Below, one piece after another: positions 38,591 to 46,872 of a DNA stretch of 64,000 nucleotides. Source of the stretch: Sphingobacterium oryzagri. Lineage in GTDB: Bacteria > Bacteroidota > Bacteroidia > Sphingobacteriales > Sphingobacteriaceae. The translations under genes and the position numbers were made by a program. How positions within the stretch are numbered: the stretch's first letter is position 1; each line of letters opens with the position of its first letter. The stretch is taken from NCBI RefSeq assembly GCF_028736175.1, contig NZ_CP117880.1, positions 3,720,001 through 3,784,000 of the forward strand. The letters are read 5' to 3'. The notes under the pieces are model-generated. The model saw only the letters and a program-made list of their open reading frames with translations. It was not told the DNA's origin and made no database searches.

Positions 38591-39061
38591 ATGCAACCAC
38601 TTGAAATTCATTACCGCGGAAAGATACGTTATGCACCTATAGAATGCTTAGAGAAGGGTTTCGGCTTGAAAGATTACAGGCTTATGGGCAAAAATGGTGT
38701 GTCAATCTATATTTTCAGAAAAGAAGAAGATGTCTGGCGTATGGCTTATGGCGACTTAGATGCGGAACTTCGTGAGGCCATTATATCTGCGCTAATTTTA
38801 AGATTTGACCCGCATGTGGTTAAGGTTTTTCTTTATAAAGGTGCCAGACAAGTGGTAGAGGTTTCCTATGCCACGGGAGCCAATTGCTGGAATGTGCATA
38901 TCAATCATTTTTATATTGGCCACATTACGCATAATAAAAAAGAAGGAAAATGGACGTATAGCATCCGAAACAAAGGCACCTGGTTATTACCCCGGCACAT
39001 GGAAGCTTTTATCGAGATGATCAAATCTGGCGAAATCGCCTGGCCGGCAGAATATCGCTAA
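38591..39061 (+). CDS. Hypothetical protein, 156 aa
   Basis: Not recognised. It begins MQPLEIHYRGKIRYAPIECL and is rich in aromatic and basic residues, with no signal peptide or TM helix. Its C-terminus (GTWLLPRHMEAFIEMIKSGE) is helical. A TTTG near 38538 and an A/T-rich TAATATTTTTAG near 38549 could be its own promoter, independent of the small RNA. A perfect hairpin follows. Confidence 0.6.
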   Translation: MQPLEIHYRGKIRYAPIECLEKGFGLKDYRLMGKNGVSIYIFRKEEDVWRMAYGDLDAELREAIISALILRFDPHVVKVFLYKGARQVVEVSYATGANCWNVHINHFYIGHITHNKKEGKWTYSIRNKGTWLLPRHMEAFIEMIKSGEIAWPAEYR

Positions 39062-39072
39062 GATGCGTAAAT

Positions 39073-39110
39073 CAGAACTAATCTACCCGTAATCGTGTAG
39101 ATTAGTTCTG
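39073..39110. terminator. Perfect hairpin between convergent genes
   Basis: CAGAACTAATCTAC (39073-39086) pairs perfectly with GTAGATTAGTTCTG (39097-39110). No long T-run follows on either strand, so termination may be weak. Confidence 0.7.
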
Positions 39111-39131
39111 GTTGTGCGGACGTGTTCATGA

Positions 39132-39695
39132 TTAATTTCCGAATTGGACATTTAAACTATGCTCTTCAGCATAAGCTTTTCCCAATAACAAAAGTTGATC
39201 GTAGCGGTCTTCAAAGCCTGCAGCGTATTTTTCTACAACTTCATTGCCAAGCTTTTGTATCTCTTCTTCAGCTCCCTTTTCATCACATCGCACAGCGATA
39301 GCTGTGTACTCATTTTTGTAGACCGGTAAGGCAAACCGATACAGATCGAGCGATTTTTCTTTGATGACCTCGGCTTCCTCATCTGGCGGGGTCATCGCTT
39401 CTATACGTGAAATCGTTTGTTCGATATACGCGATTTTTGCTTCCACGATCTGTTGTGCTTCTTTTACATTTTCGTTACCGGACGTATCATCGGGATAAGA
39501 TGCCGTTGTTGACCACAGCGTTTTTGTAAATTGCTCCGAGGCAAACTCATGCAAAATATTCGTATTTAAAATGGTGGTCTGAAAAAATTGATCAGCACTT
39601 GGCCGGTTACAACTTAGCATACAAACGATCAACGCGACACCACAAGTCACGACATACATTGATCGCTTTAACAAGGAAAATTTTGATATCAACAT
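39132..39695 (-). CDS. Hypothetical lipoprotein, 187 aa
   Basis: A hydrophobic N-terminal segment (MYVVTCGVALIVCMLSCNRP) holds the lipobox MLSC; the true start may be the Met at 39659. The mature part is acidic and helical (VKEAQQIVEAKIAYIEQTIS, EKSLDLYRFALPVYKNEYTA). It resembles small helical lipoproteins of Bacteroidota, but I cannot name a family. It is convergent with the upstream plus-strand gene. Confidence 0.65.
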   Translation of the reverse strand: MLISKFSLLKRSMYVVTCGVALIVCMLSCNRPSADQFFQTTILNTNILHEFASEQFTKTLWSTTASYPDDTSGNENVKEAQQIVEAKIAYIEQTISRIEAMTPPDEEAEVIKEKSLDLYRFALPVYKNEYTAIAVRCDEKGAEEEIQKLGNEVVEKYAAGFEDRYDQLLLLGKAYAEEHSLNVQFGN

Positions 39696-39783
39696 GCGAA
39701 CAAGTTTAAGTAAAATAAAAAAGAATAAAAAATATTAAAACACCCTTTCTTTAAGAAATTGCTTAGCTGTAGACATCGATAGC

Positions 39784-39990
39784 TTGCTTTTGTCGTCAAC
39801 GAATGATACATTCGACAAACTATTGTTAATCCAAAGGTTGCCGATATACGTCATTTTTGTCTTATCCCTTATTGCTTCATATGTTGTTTTCGCTGTCTAT
39901 GTTTTTCATTATCAACGGGTCCAATCATTGGAAGGAGTTTATGCTGGATACCATGGCAGGGAAGCTGATAAAAACCGCTCTAAATCTTGA
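39784..39990 (+). CDS. Possible small membrane protein, 68 aa
   Basis: The open frame has only a TTG start (39784). It encodes one strong TM helix (LPIYVIFVLSLIASYVVFAV) and a polar tail. There is no recognised family. The lack of an ATG and an overlapping second reading frame at its 3' end weaken the call. Confidence 0.35.
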   Translation: MLLSSTNDTFDKLLLIQRLPIYVIFVLSLIASYVVFAVYVFHYQRVQSLEGVYAGYHGREADKNRSKS

Positions 39991-40018
39991 ACAAAAAATC
40001 TCACAGAAAGAAACCTAG
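39941..40018 (+). CDS. Possible 25-aa ORF with strong Shine-Dalgarno
   Basis: GGAAGGAG at 39930-39937 precedes ATG 39941. The frame encodes MLDTMAGKLIKTALNLEQKI then SQKET and stops 3 nt before the ATG of the next lipoprotein gene. It overlaps the preceding ORF in another frame. It may be a translated leader that couples to the downstream gene. Confidence 0.25.
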   Translation: MLDTMAGKLIKTALNLEQKISQKET

Positions 40019-40021
40019 CTT

Positions 40022-40639
40022 ATGAAATTATTTACCTGTTATCATAGCAACGATAGCCACATTAACATTGCATCGCGAGGTCTATTGCTTTGTCTCTTCA
40101 TACTCGTTGTTGTGACATTTGAGGGATGTTCACTACTTGAACATGCTGCTAAAAATCAAGGAGAACAAGAGATTAAATGGACGAAGCAATGGTTTAGAAA
40201 AAAATACCACTGGCAGTCGCATCCACGTTTTTCAGGAGATATTAACGTGAAAAGCTCTACGGAAATATGGTTTGGAAACAAAGTTTTACGCCTTTCATGT
40301 GACAGCAGCTACCTTCCGATCTTTACCGAGGGAATAGTCTATCCGCAGCTATTTATTGGCTGGATTAGTAAGCAAGAAAGGGCACAATATAAAACCAACT
40401 TATGGTATCTGCAAAGTGACGATAGTTTCCATATCGGTAATTTTGAAGAACTTCACTATTTGCAAAAAACAGCAAAAGTCCGCCGCTTTCGCTTTCTCAA
40501 TTATTGGCCAAACAAAATGAATCCGACTGTTTACTTCCTCGAGTTAACCAACAAAAAAGCAACGAGGAAAACGAATTTATCCGAATTTTTAGCAGGAGCG
40601 AGACTTACCTACGTCGCCTCCGCCTGGATGATGTTTTGA
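40022..40639 (+). CDS. Hypothetical lipoprotein, 205 aa
   Basis: A hydrophobic stretch (LLLCLFILVVVTFEGC) ends in a lipobox with Cys36. The 20 residues before it are unusually long for a signal peptide, so a later start may be used. The mature part is basic and aromatic (TKQWFRKKYHWQSHPRF). No family recognised. A terminator follows 37 nt after the stop. Confidence 0.6.
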   Translation: MKLFTCYHSNDSHINIASRGLLLCLFILVVVTFEGCSLLEHAAKNQGEQEIKWTKQWFRKKYHWQSHPRFSGDINVKSSTEIWFGNKVLRLSCDSSYLPIFTEGIVYPQLFIGWISKQERAQYKTNLWYLQSDDSFHIGNFEELHYLQKTAKVRRFRFLNYWPNKMNPTVYFLELTNKKATRKTNLSEFLAGARLTYVASAWMMF

Positions 40640-40675
40640 TGTTAACAGAAAATAGGTAAATAAAAAGCAGCATTC

Positions 40676-40709
40676 AAAAAAGCCACAAACGGATTGTTGC
40701 GGCTTTTTT
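40676..40709 (+). terminator. Terminator after the 205-aa lipoprotein
   Basis: AAAAAAGCC-a-CAA pairs with TTG-c-GGCTTTTTT: one internal mismatch, long T-run. It also faces the convergent HsdR-N-like gene. Confidence 0.8.
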
Positions 40710-40739
40710 GTGAAACGTATGTAACACGAGAAGAACAAC

Positions 40740-41786
40740 CTATCCGTAATTATTTACGGTTTCTGCAATGTATTCTGCGTGTGCATAGATATCGTCCAAC
40801 TGGCTGATATCGTGCTTGATTTCCTTTTTGTCTTTATCGAATAAGCCAAGTCTTAGTCGGTTTGGGGTAAAGTAAAATCTGCAGATCGGTTTTCGGTTAT
40901 TATCGTCGAGCAAAATACCGCAATACGATTGGTTATCGCGCATAAAAACCCGGCCAACTTCGATGTCCTTCCGTAAAATAGATTTAACAATGAGGTAACC
41001 ATCGATTTCTTCTTGCGTGGTCACGATAAGCGGCTCTGGTTCTACTACGGGCGGGTTTTGCAATTCTATTTCCGTCTCTTTTTTCAACGCACTTTTTAAG
41101 CGTTCGGCTATTTGATCGTTTACGATCTGATGAAATACACGTTTTACGAGCGGCGTAAATTGTTCGAGGATTTTGGCCGTCACGAGACTCGGATAAACCT
41201 GCTTGGTAAAGTAGCGTACAAATTCGTCCGTTGGATTCTGCATCTCTGCGTTTGCCAATATGGTCAGCTCGTTAAAGTATTTGAGGTCACTCGCTGCGCT
41301 AGCGATACTGTCGAGGTCAAATACCGACTTGTGAAATTTTCGCAGTTCTACGATTTCATTATCCTTGATATCTGTAACCTTAAATTCAAAAAATGGCTTT
41401 TCGTCCATTTTGTTGGGCGTTACCAAATCGGTGTAAAACCGATATTCCAATCCATTGGTTAATAAACTAAACTTCGCTTCCGTCGTATGAAAATAACGAA
41501 ACAATTGCGAATTATGAGGATCCAATCCGTCGGCATAGTGCTTGCATTCGATCAGAATAACGGGCTTATTATCGTGTAAAATGGCGTAGTCCACCTTCTC
41601 GCCTTTTTTTATTCCGATATCCGCGACAAACTCTGGATGTACCTCAAACGGATCAAACACATCGTAACCTAATATTTTCAAAAAAGGCATAATCAACGAG
41701 GTTTTTGTCGCTTCTTCTGTTTTAATCTGTGGCAGCAACCTGTCCACACGTTTGGCAAACTGCCGAATTTCATCTTTAAAATCCAT
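40740..41786 (-). CDS. HsdR N-terminal-type restriction endonuclease-like protein
   Basis: 348 aa. The first 160 residues match the type I restriction HsdR-N nuclease fold of the PD-(D/E)xK group: Glu24/25, Asp66 in KVDYAI, and Glu80-Cys-Lys82 in LIECKHY. No helicase or methylase domain and no HsdM/HsdS neighbours. The C-terminal part (about 180-348) is of unknown fold. Such standalone proteins are common in Bacteroidota and are often near defence genes. It lies downstream of the motor operon on the same strand but is separately spaced. Confidence 0.8.
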   Translation of the reverse strand: MDFKDEIRQFAKRVDRLLPQIKTEEATKTSLIMPFLKILGYDVFDPFEVHPEFVADIGIKKGEKVDYAILHDNKPVILIECKHYADGLDPHNSQLFRYFHTTEAKFSLLTNGLEYRFYTDLVTPNKMDEKPFFEFKVTDIKDNEIVELRKFHKSVFDLDSIASAASDLKYFNELTILANAEMQNPTDEFVRYFTKQVYPSLVTAKILEQFTPLVKRVFHQIVNDQIAERLKSALKKETEIELQNPPVVEPEPLIVTTQEEIDGYLIVKSILRKDIEVGRVFMRDNQSYCGILLDDNNRKPICRFYFTPNRLRLGLFDKDKKEIKHDISQLDDIYAHAEYIAETVNNYG

Positions 41787-41829
41787 AATAATAAGTTTTT
41801 AGTTGTTTATATCGTTGGTTAACACGCTC

Positions 41830-42072
41830 CTATTTCTCCCATGCACAGCGTGTTTTTCCTTCGCGCGTAGCCTGCTTTAGCGTTGTTTTGACAGCCTTCG
41901 CGCTGCAGTTGCTCAGTCCTCTGCAATGTGCTGTCAAATGGTATTTTTTCCCTTTGCCGCTACCGCAAATGTAGACGGTGTCGCTTTTAACTTTAGAAAC
42001 TTCCTCTGTACAGCAAATGAAGTTTAGCGCCAAATTAAATAAGGGGATGAACATAAAGAATAAGATTTTCAT
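41830..42072 (-). CDS. Small exported Cys/His protein, 80 aa
   Basis: The N-terminal hydrophobic segment (MKILFFMFIPLFNLALNFIC) is a signal or lipoprotein peptide. The C-terminus KKYHLTAHCRGL ... EGKTRCAWEK matches the short YHxxxCxxL...GxxxC module found on its own and fused to some staphylococcal-type nucleases. A secreted nuclease gene is about 1.1 kb upstream on the same strand. The Cys/His set could bind metal. Role unknown. Confidence 0.6.
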   Translation of the reverse strand: MKILFFMFIPLFNLALNFICCTEEVSKVKSDTVYICGSGKGKKYHLTAHCRGLSNCSAKAVKTTLKQATREGKTRCAWEK

Positions 42073-42125
42073 GCTATTTTTCTTTAGCTATTGGATACAT
42101 TTTCTTCACAATTTCACGAGCCATG

Positions 42126-42737
42126 TTACATTTTCGAAAGGATATCTTCTTTTTTCTTTTCATACTCCACCTCGGTAATCAGCCCCCGATCCAACATCGC
42201 TTTTAACTGCGACAACTTTTCTATCGGGTCATCAACATTACTCGGCAGAGGCACTGTTGGCAACGACGGGCTCGGCGTATTAATCAATATTCCACCACCT
42301 GCAGATGCCCGTCTATCCTCTAAATCACGTTGTCTTCTTTCATCTCGTTTACGTTCCTCCATTTCCTGTGCAAAGCGATAGAGGCGCCGCCCCTGTGCTT
42401 TAGGAATATCCGACATGCTGTCGGTTTGCCCTCGGGTCGTCCTAACGGTTATTTCGGCTCCAAAAATTCCTTCACGTAGATGGACATCGGCTACATCTAT
42501 CCACGCATAATCCCTAAAATCTAAGCTCCAACCAAATGTTTTGGGCCGAATAAGAATAATTCGACGATCGGTTAAAACGACACAATCTGGAGAAAAATTA
42601 ATACCTATAGTCTTTTTTTGAATAGCTATATACTTGATTTCTTCTGTACTGGTACAAAATTCTTTGACCTTTGGCAAAATCTTTTCGATCACATTTGGAT
42701 CTTGCTCTTCCGATATAAGTTCTTTCAATGACAACAT
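42126..42737 (-). CDS. PH-domain protein with C-terminal SHOCT motif
   Basis: 203 aa. Residues about 35-130 look like a bacterial PH domain (CVVLTDRRIILIRPK, then DYAWIDVADVHLREGIFG). A charged helix (EERKRDERRQRDLEDRR) and Pro-rich linker lead to a SHOCT end (KLSQLKAMLDRGLITEVEYE). Soluble. It lies downstream of the motor operon across a 179-nt gap and is probably transcribed separately. Confidence 0.78.
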   Translation of the reverse strand: MLSLKELISEEQDPNVIEKILPKVKEFCTSTEEIKYIAIQKKTIGINFSPDCVVLTDRRIILIRPKTFGWSLDFRDYAWIDVADVHLREGIFGAEITVRTTRGQTDSMSDIPKAQGRRLYRFAQEMEERKRDERRQRDLEDRRASAGGGILINTPSPSLPTVPLPSNVDDPIEKLSQLKAMLDRGLITEVEYEKKKEDILSKM

Positions 42738-42916
42738 AACGAGTTAATATTTTTTTTAATAATGTTTTATTGCGGTAAAATAATGGGGACAACCCTAATA
42801 ATTATTTAAATATAGAAGGTGCACGATCGATATATTTACGGGAAACCATAAATAGTAAATTAGAAGTTCGTTACATTATGTATAAGTTCGAAGTATTAGA
42901 TAGTTGTCTTTATCGA

Positions 42917-43225
42917 TCATCTCCTTTTGTTTAAATGAAGCAATAGCCAGATAGCTAAAGCAACATCGAGTATATTCCACAGCGCACGACCAATCGGAAG
43001 CTTAATAATAGGCTGAAATAATACAATGATGAGCACATAAACGATGACATGTCTCTGCTCTTTCTTGGTCTTTCGCTTCGCGGTTAGCAAGAGGTAGCTA
43101 AAGTACCCGGTCACAAAAAAACGAACCAATGTATAATAACCATAGGGCATGATGGGTAGTAGACAAAGCAAAAGCGCAATAATGAGTGCCAATTGCACTT
43201 TCTTCAAATTAAAACTTAAGTTCAT
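42917..43225 (-). CDS. Small membrane protein, DUF6804-like
   Basis: 102 aa with four short hydrophobic segments (LALIIALLLCLLPIMPYGYY; FFVTGYFSYLLLTA; VIVYVLIIVLFQPI; LDVALAIWLLLHL). The LPYGYY-type motif is typical of small Bacteroidota membrane proteins of the DUF6804 kind. It is the last gene of the nine-gene operon, its start overlapping the nuclease gene by 17 nt. Function unknown; it could be immunity or an accessory to the nuclease. Confidence 0.72.
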   Translation of the reverse strand: MNLSFNLKKVQLALIIALLLCLLPIMPYGYYTLVRFFVTGYFSYLLLTAKRKTKKEQRHVIVYVLIIVLFQPIIKLPIGRALWNILDVALAIWLLLHLNKRR

Positions 43226-43814
43226 CTTCTGTCGAATAACGTTGCCATAAGCCCAATTTCTCTTCCCTAGCTTTTACTTGAGACCTGTGAAATTGTTCTG
43301 CAAATTGTACATTAGGCGAAACGGTCATCACAATCGCGTATCCTTTTCGAATCATCTCTTCATTTATAAATAATCCGTCGTCCAAGTAAGCGTAAGCCAA
43401 GGTTCGGCCATATCGATCCAATGAATCAACGTCAAAAGCTAGTCGTACGGTTTGATCAGCTAGCAATTTTGTTAGGTAATCTTTACAAAAATCGCCCAAT
43501 GGATGCTTTTTTTTGTAGAAAGCGTTCCGGGTTTCAGGAGCATCAATACCGATTAAACGCACCTTAATTTGTTGCTGCTTCCTATTCTTTACCCAAAAGG
43601 TATCTCCATCGACGACCTTATAAACTTTGTAGTGATTCGCGTTTAGTAAACCGTTTTCCAATTGAATGGCTGCTGCCTGCTTTTCTGCTTGCAATGCGCT
43701 TCGCGATTGACAACTAACGTGAATAATTAGCACTAAAAATAAAACGAAACAGCAAATTTTCGACTGTTGTAAAACTTTTCTAGTGGAAAGGCTGTTTTTC
43801 TGTTCATTAATCAT
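43209..43814 (-). CDS. Thermonuclease (staphylococcal nuclease family), lipoprotein
   Basis: 201 aa from ATG 43814. The start overlaps the stop of the MotB-like gene in ATGATTAA, which decides it. An N-terminal hydrophobic segment ends in HVSC (Cys35), so it is exported and lipidated. The SNase fold follows: VVDGDT (Asp69), VRLIGIDAPE (Arg86, Asp91, Glu94) and DRYGR (Arg137), all catalytic residues present. It would degrade DNA or RNA outside the cytoplasm using calcium. The placement makes it a candidate effector of the motor operon. Confidence 0.88.
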   Translation of the reverse strand: MINEQKNSLSTRKVLQQSKICCFVLFLVLIIHVSCQSRSALQAEKQAAAIQLENGLLNANHYKVYKVVDGDTFWVKNRKQQQIKVRLIGIDAPETRNAFYKKKHPLGDFCKDYLTKLLADQTVRLAFDVDSLDRYGRTLAYAYLDDGLFINEEMIRKGYAIVMTVSPNVQFAEQFHRSQVKAREEKLGLWQRYSTEDELKF

Positions 43815-44496
43815 TGGTATTGGATATTTTAGGAACGACTTGTACCACAAATCGTTGATTTTCCTGTTCGTTCAAAGATCTTCCAACACCCCCCCAACCA
43901 TTTCCAGCAAGTTGCAGATCGATGAGTCCTTTATATTTCTTGTTCTCAAAGTTTATCCCATTTTTTGTCCAAAATCGCCACAAAGAATAGGCTCTCGCAT
44001 AACTCAGTTGATATTCGGAGAACAGGCCTTGTGGCGAATCATCGAAATTATCGAGTTTTGATGCGTAACCGGATATCACCACGAGGTATGTTACACGATT
44101 TCCTCGTTGCTCTCCTTCCGACAGCGCATCATTAACCACCGTATCCAGTACAGATTTTAGTTTTTTTCCAGCATCGAGAATTTTTGTCCGTGTAGCGTCG
44201 AAGTTATGTAAATCATGTATATTTATACCCGCTCTACCTACGGCAAATTTCACGTCAAAAGACAGTAAAAAACGCTTGTATCGGCCATCGTAGTTAAATA
44301 GCGAGCTATCTTGCTTAAGTGGCTTGAGCGATTCTTCCACCTCATTGTAAACCCTTAATTGCTTTTCTTGCGCGACAATCGTATTCCTATTATTAACGTA
44401 TGTCACAACAAACAGCACCAGTACGATGAAAAATAAACTCGTCATTAAGTCGGAAAAGCTTACCCAAAAGACGCTATGTTCTGCTTTTTTACTCAT
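43807..44496 (-). CDS. MotB/ZorB-like stator protein with OmpA-type domain
   Basis: 229 aa. A short cytoplasmic N-terminus, then one TM helix with the stator motif FSDLMTSLFFIVLVLFV. Asp16 is the expected ion-binding residue. The periplasmic part holds an OmpA-like peptidoglycan-binding fold (about 75-225): VVISGYASKLDN, LSYARAYSLW (Arg168) and ENQRFVVQVVP. It overlaps the MotA-like gene by 4 nt and the nuclease gene by 8 nt. ZorB of Zorya defence systems has the same layout. Confidence 0.82.
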   Translation of the reverse strand: MSKKAEHSVFWVSFSDLMTSLFFIVLVLFVVTYVNNRNTIVAQEKQLRVYNEVEESLKPLKQDSSLFNYDGRYKRFLLSFDVKFAVGRAGINIHDLHNFDATRTKILDAGKKLKSVLDTVVNDALSEGEQRGNRVTYLVVISGYASKLDNFDDSPQGLFSEYQLSYARAYSLWRFWTKNGINFENKKYKGLIDLQLAGNGWGGVGRSLNEQENQRFVVQVVPKISNTND

Positions 44497-46085
44497 CGCT
44501 TAAAGATTTTTTTAAATCGATACCAAAATCCTCCTTTCGGTGAAGGAGAAATAAGCGTTTCATGTTCATTTAGCAACAGCGTCGAACGGTGTTCTTGATT
44601 GATTTTCCTAGACTCCTCGCTTTTCTCACGCTTCTTTAACTGTATTATCGATTGAGCCATTTCTTCTGTAGCTTTAGCAAGTCTATCAGACACCCGCATA
44701 ATTTGCTCTTTTTCTTCCCTCACGTGAAGATTCATTTCGGAAAGCACATCCAATTTATCCAGTTTCTCCAGCAAATCAAGTTTATCAAACTTTGTCTTAT
44801 TCTCCACGTAAGCCTTTTCCAATAGCTCATGTTGTTCGTTAATTAAGCTAACCAATCCGACACGCTTGTCTTTTATATGTGAAGAAAATTCTTCTAATGT
44901 ATCTTCCAAGCTATCATCTACGCGACGTAACATCGTGGTATATTTACTCCGCACCGCTTCCATATCTGAAAATTCGCGTTCTATAAATGTGATGATTTTA
45001 TTGGAATCGGTGATCCGCATATCAATCCGGTTAGCGATACTTTCGAAATTATTTACGCGGTCCATCAATTTGGTCAGGTTGGCGCTGAGCTCACGCGTTT
45101 CTGTGAGACGAGCATTGAGGTTTTCCATAAAAAAATTAAATTTATCAAACTCCCCAGTAGATTTCTCGAGCCTCGTCAACACCGCTATATTGGTCTTTGC
45201 AAAATCTTGTACATTTATTTTCTGAAGCTTCTCAAGCACATCGTCCTGGATTTTCAAGGTTTCGTAATTTCGTTGAAACAAACCCGCTAGTGAGGATACA
45301 TTGGTCTGAAAATCGGCGTTGAAATGATGCATACTTTGCGACAATTTTGCGATCGAGGACCCGAAATCTTGACTCACCACAGGTAGTAATTCTGTTTGAA
45401 CGAAATTATAAAAGCCATTTTTTCGTTGCTCTATTTTTCGTTTCGCGTCTTTAAAAAATTTAAGTCCCGTCAATGTTGTGATACCCAAACCTATAAAACT
45501 TGCAATCATCGCGATGCATACCGAAAGCAGGAAATCGTCTAATGCCAGTTGATTACTGCCAACTTCGATCGCTGCTGACGAATCATTCATTTTTATCAAC
45601 ATTGTAAACAGACCGAAGATAATACCCAATATCGTGGCCATCAGTCCTAGATATAAAGGCTTGTTAATAGAATCCTTCAGGTCGTCATCTTCGACTGCGA
45701 CATTTCTTTCCACGAGATCTTTAACAATCGTAAAGTCAGCAATTCCACCGTTATTTTTCAAAAGATAGATATTCAACGATTCGATAATATAATCGAAATG
45801 GGTACCGGAAGAAGATCTTGGATTAATCAAGTTAATCATCGATTTATCAGCTGCCGACATCTCCTCGTTACTAGCGTCTATTTCTTCAAAAATTGCCTTG
45901 ACATCGCCATTTATCACCAAAGTTGTAGAGATCGATACTTTTTCAGTAAAAAAGTAATCAGCAAAGGGAATATAAGCGGCATATCGGGATATTCGACCAA
46001 GCAATTGAACGCCAATCTTAAATTGATAAATTACAATTACACCGATTAACAGCAGCTCTGTTATCGTAAAAAAATTAACCCACAT
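44493..46085 (-). CDS. MotA/ZorA-like ion-channel protein with long coiled-coil tail
   Basis: 530 aa. TM helices at about 6-28, 143-165 and 184-206. The middle pair carries the MotA/ExbB-type motif LGLMATILGIIFGLF and IAMIASFIGLGITTLTG. From about residue 215 to 500 the chain is a long predicted coiled coil (RKIEQRKNGFY ... REEKEQIMRVSDRLAKATEE), ending in a basic tail (FWYRFKKIFKR). The long cytoplasmic tail is a ZorA feature rather than a MotA one. It forms a 4-nt overlap with the MotB-like gene. Confidence 0.8.
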   Translation of the reverse strand: MWVNFFTITELLLIGVIVIYQFKIGVQLLGRISRYAAYIPFADYFFTEKVSISTTLVINGDVKAIFEEIDASNEEMSAADKSMINLINPRSSSGTHFDYIIESLNIYLLKNNGGIADFTIVKDLVERNVAVEDDDLKDSINKPLYLGLMATILGIIFGLFTMLIKMNDSSAAIEVGSNQLALDDFLLSVCIAMIASFIGLGITTLTGLKFFKDAKRKIEQRKNGFYNFVQTELLPVVSQDFGSSIAKLSQSMHHFNADFQTNVSSLAGLFQRNYETLKIQDDVLEKLQKINVQDFAKTNIAVLTRLEKSTGEFDKFNFFMENLNARLTETRELSANLTKLMDRVNNFESIANRIDMRITDSNKIITFIEREFSDMEAVRSKYTTMLRRVDDSLEDTLEEFSSHIKDKRVGLVSLINEQHELLEKAYVENKTKFDKLDLLEKLDKLDVLSEMNLHVREEKEQIMRVSDRLAKATEEMAQSIIQLKKREKSEESRKINQEHRSTLLLNEHETLISPSPKGGFWYRFKKIFKR

Positions 46086-46086
46086 A

Positions 46087-46872
46087 TTATCTAAATTTTA
46101 TCTTTAATTTTTCAATAACTTTATACCGGTCTCCTTCTTTCGATAACTTGCCTTCACCTCCATTTAAAATGTCAATAAAAGTAAACTCTGTTTGAAATGC
46201 ATTAACGCTCTCGCAATAGCCGTCGACATACACATCATAAAAACTCAAGGCATTTTTTATTGCTTCAAGATTGCTTTGATCTAGCGTAAAGAGATACCGG
46301 CCTTCATGTTCAAAAATCCTATACAACGTTTTTCGATCACTGCGTGCTGTCTGCTTGAGATAAAACCGACCATCTGCCTGTTCACACTTGGCAATCATTC
46401 CCTTGTTAGTTATTGTTGACGGTGCATTTCTTGCTATGTTCTTTAGCTCGTGATCGCTATCGCCAGAGAAATTAGGACGAGTATCTGTGATTTTCGTTTG
46501 CTCGAGCGCTTGTTCTAACGCCTCGATTTTCCGGTTACCTTCTTCCACTTCAAATATGCTTTCATCATACTTCCGTCGAAGGCAATCAGCATCCTCCATT
46601 GCTTTAGTTCGCTCCCCGACCAATCTGTCCAATTCATATCGATGATTGACAGAAGTTGCTCTTCGCTCCGCTTCTTGCTTTTGGAACTCATTCGATAGTT
46701 TAGCATTATTTTTCAACAGAATAGCAACAACAATTAATAAAAGAAGAGTTGAGCCGCCTAATAAGTACATAAACAATGTATTGTTATCAGAACTTGGCGG
46801 TGTACTTGTTCGAGCTACGACAGATAAACTTGACAACATTATCTGTAAAACACTTAATAACTTAATTTTCAT
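46087..46872 (-). CDS. Membrane-anchored coiled-coil protein, 261 aa
   Basis: An N-terminal hydrophobic segment (SVLQIMLSSLSVVA) is followed by a TM helix at about 34-54 (LFMYLLGGSTLLLLIVVAIL). A coiled coil runs about 58-130 (RYELDRLVGERTKAMEDADC). A C-terminal domain (about 155-261) holds KGMIAKCEQADGRFYLKQT. No family recognised. Its start overlaps the end of the ATPase gene by 11 nt and its stop is 1 nt from the MotA-like gene, so it probably links the ATPase to the membrane motor. Confidence 0.7.
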   Translation of the reverse strand: MKIKLLSVLQIMLSSLSVVARTSTPPSSDNNTLFMYLLGGSTLLLLIVVAILLKNNAKLSNEFQKQEAERRATSVNHRYELDRLVGERTKAMEDADCLRRKYDESIFEVEEGNRKIEALEQALEQTKITDTRPNFSGDSDHELKNIARNAPSTITNKGMIAKCEQADGRFYLKQTARSDRKTLYRIFEHEGRYLFTLDQSNLEAIKNALSFYDVYVDGYCESVNAFQTEFTFIDILNGGEGKLSKEGDRYKVIEKLKIKFR

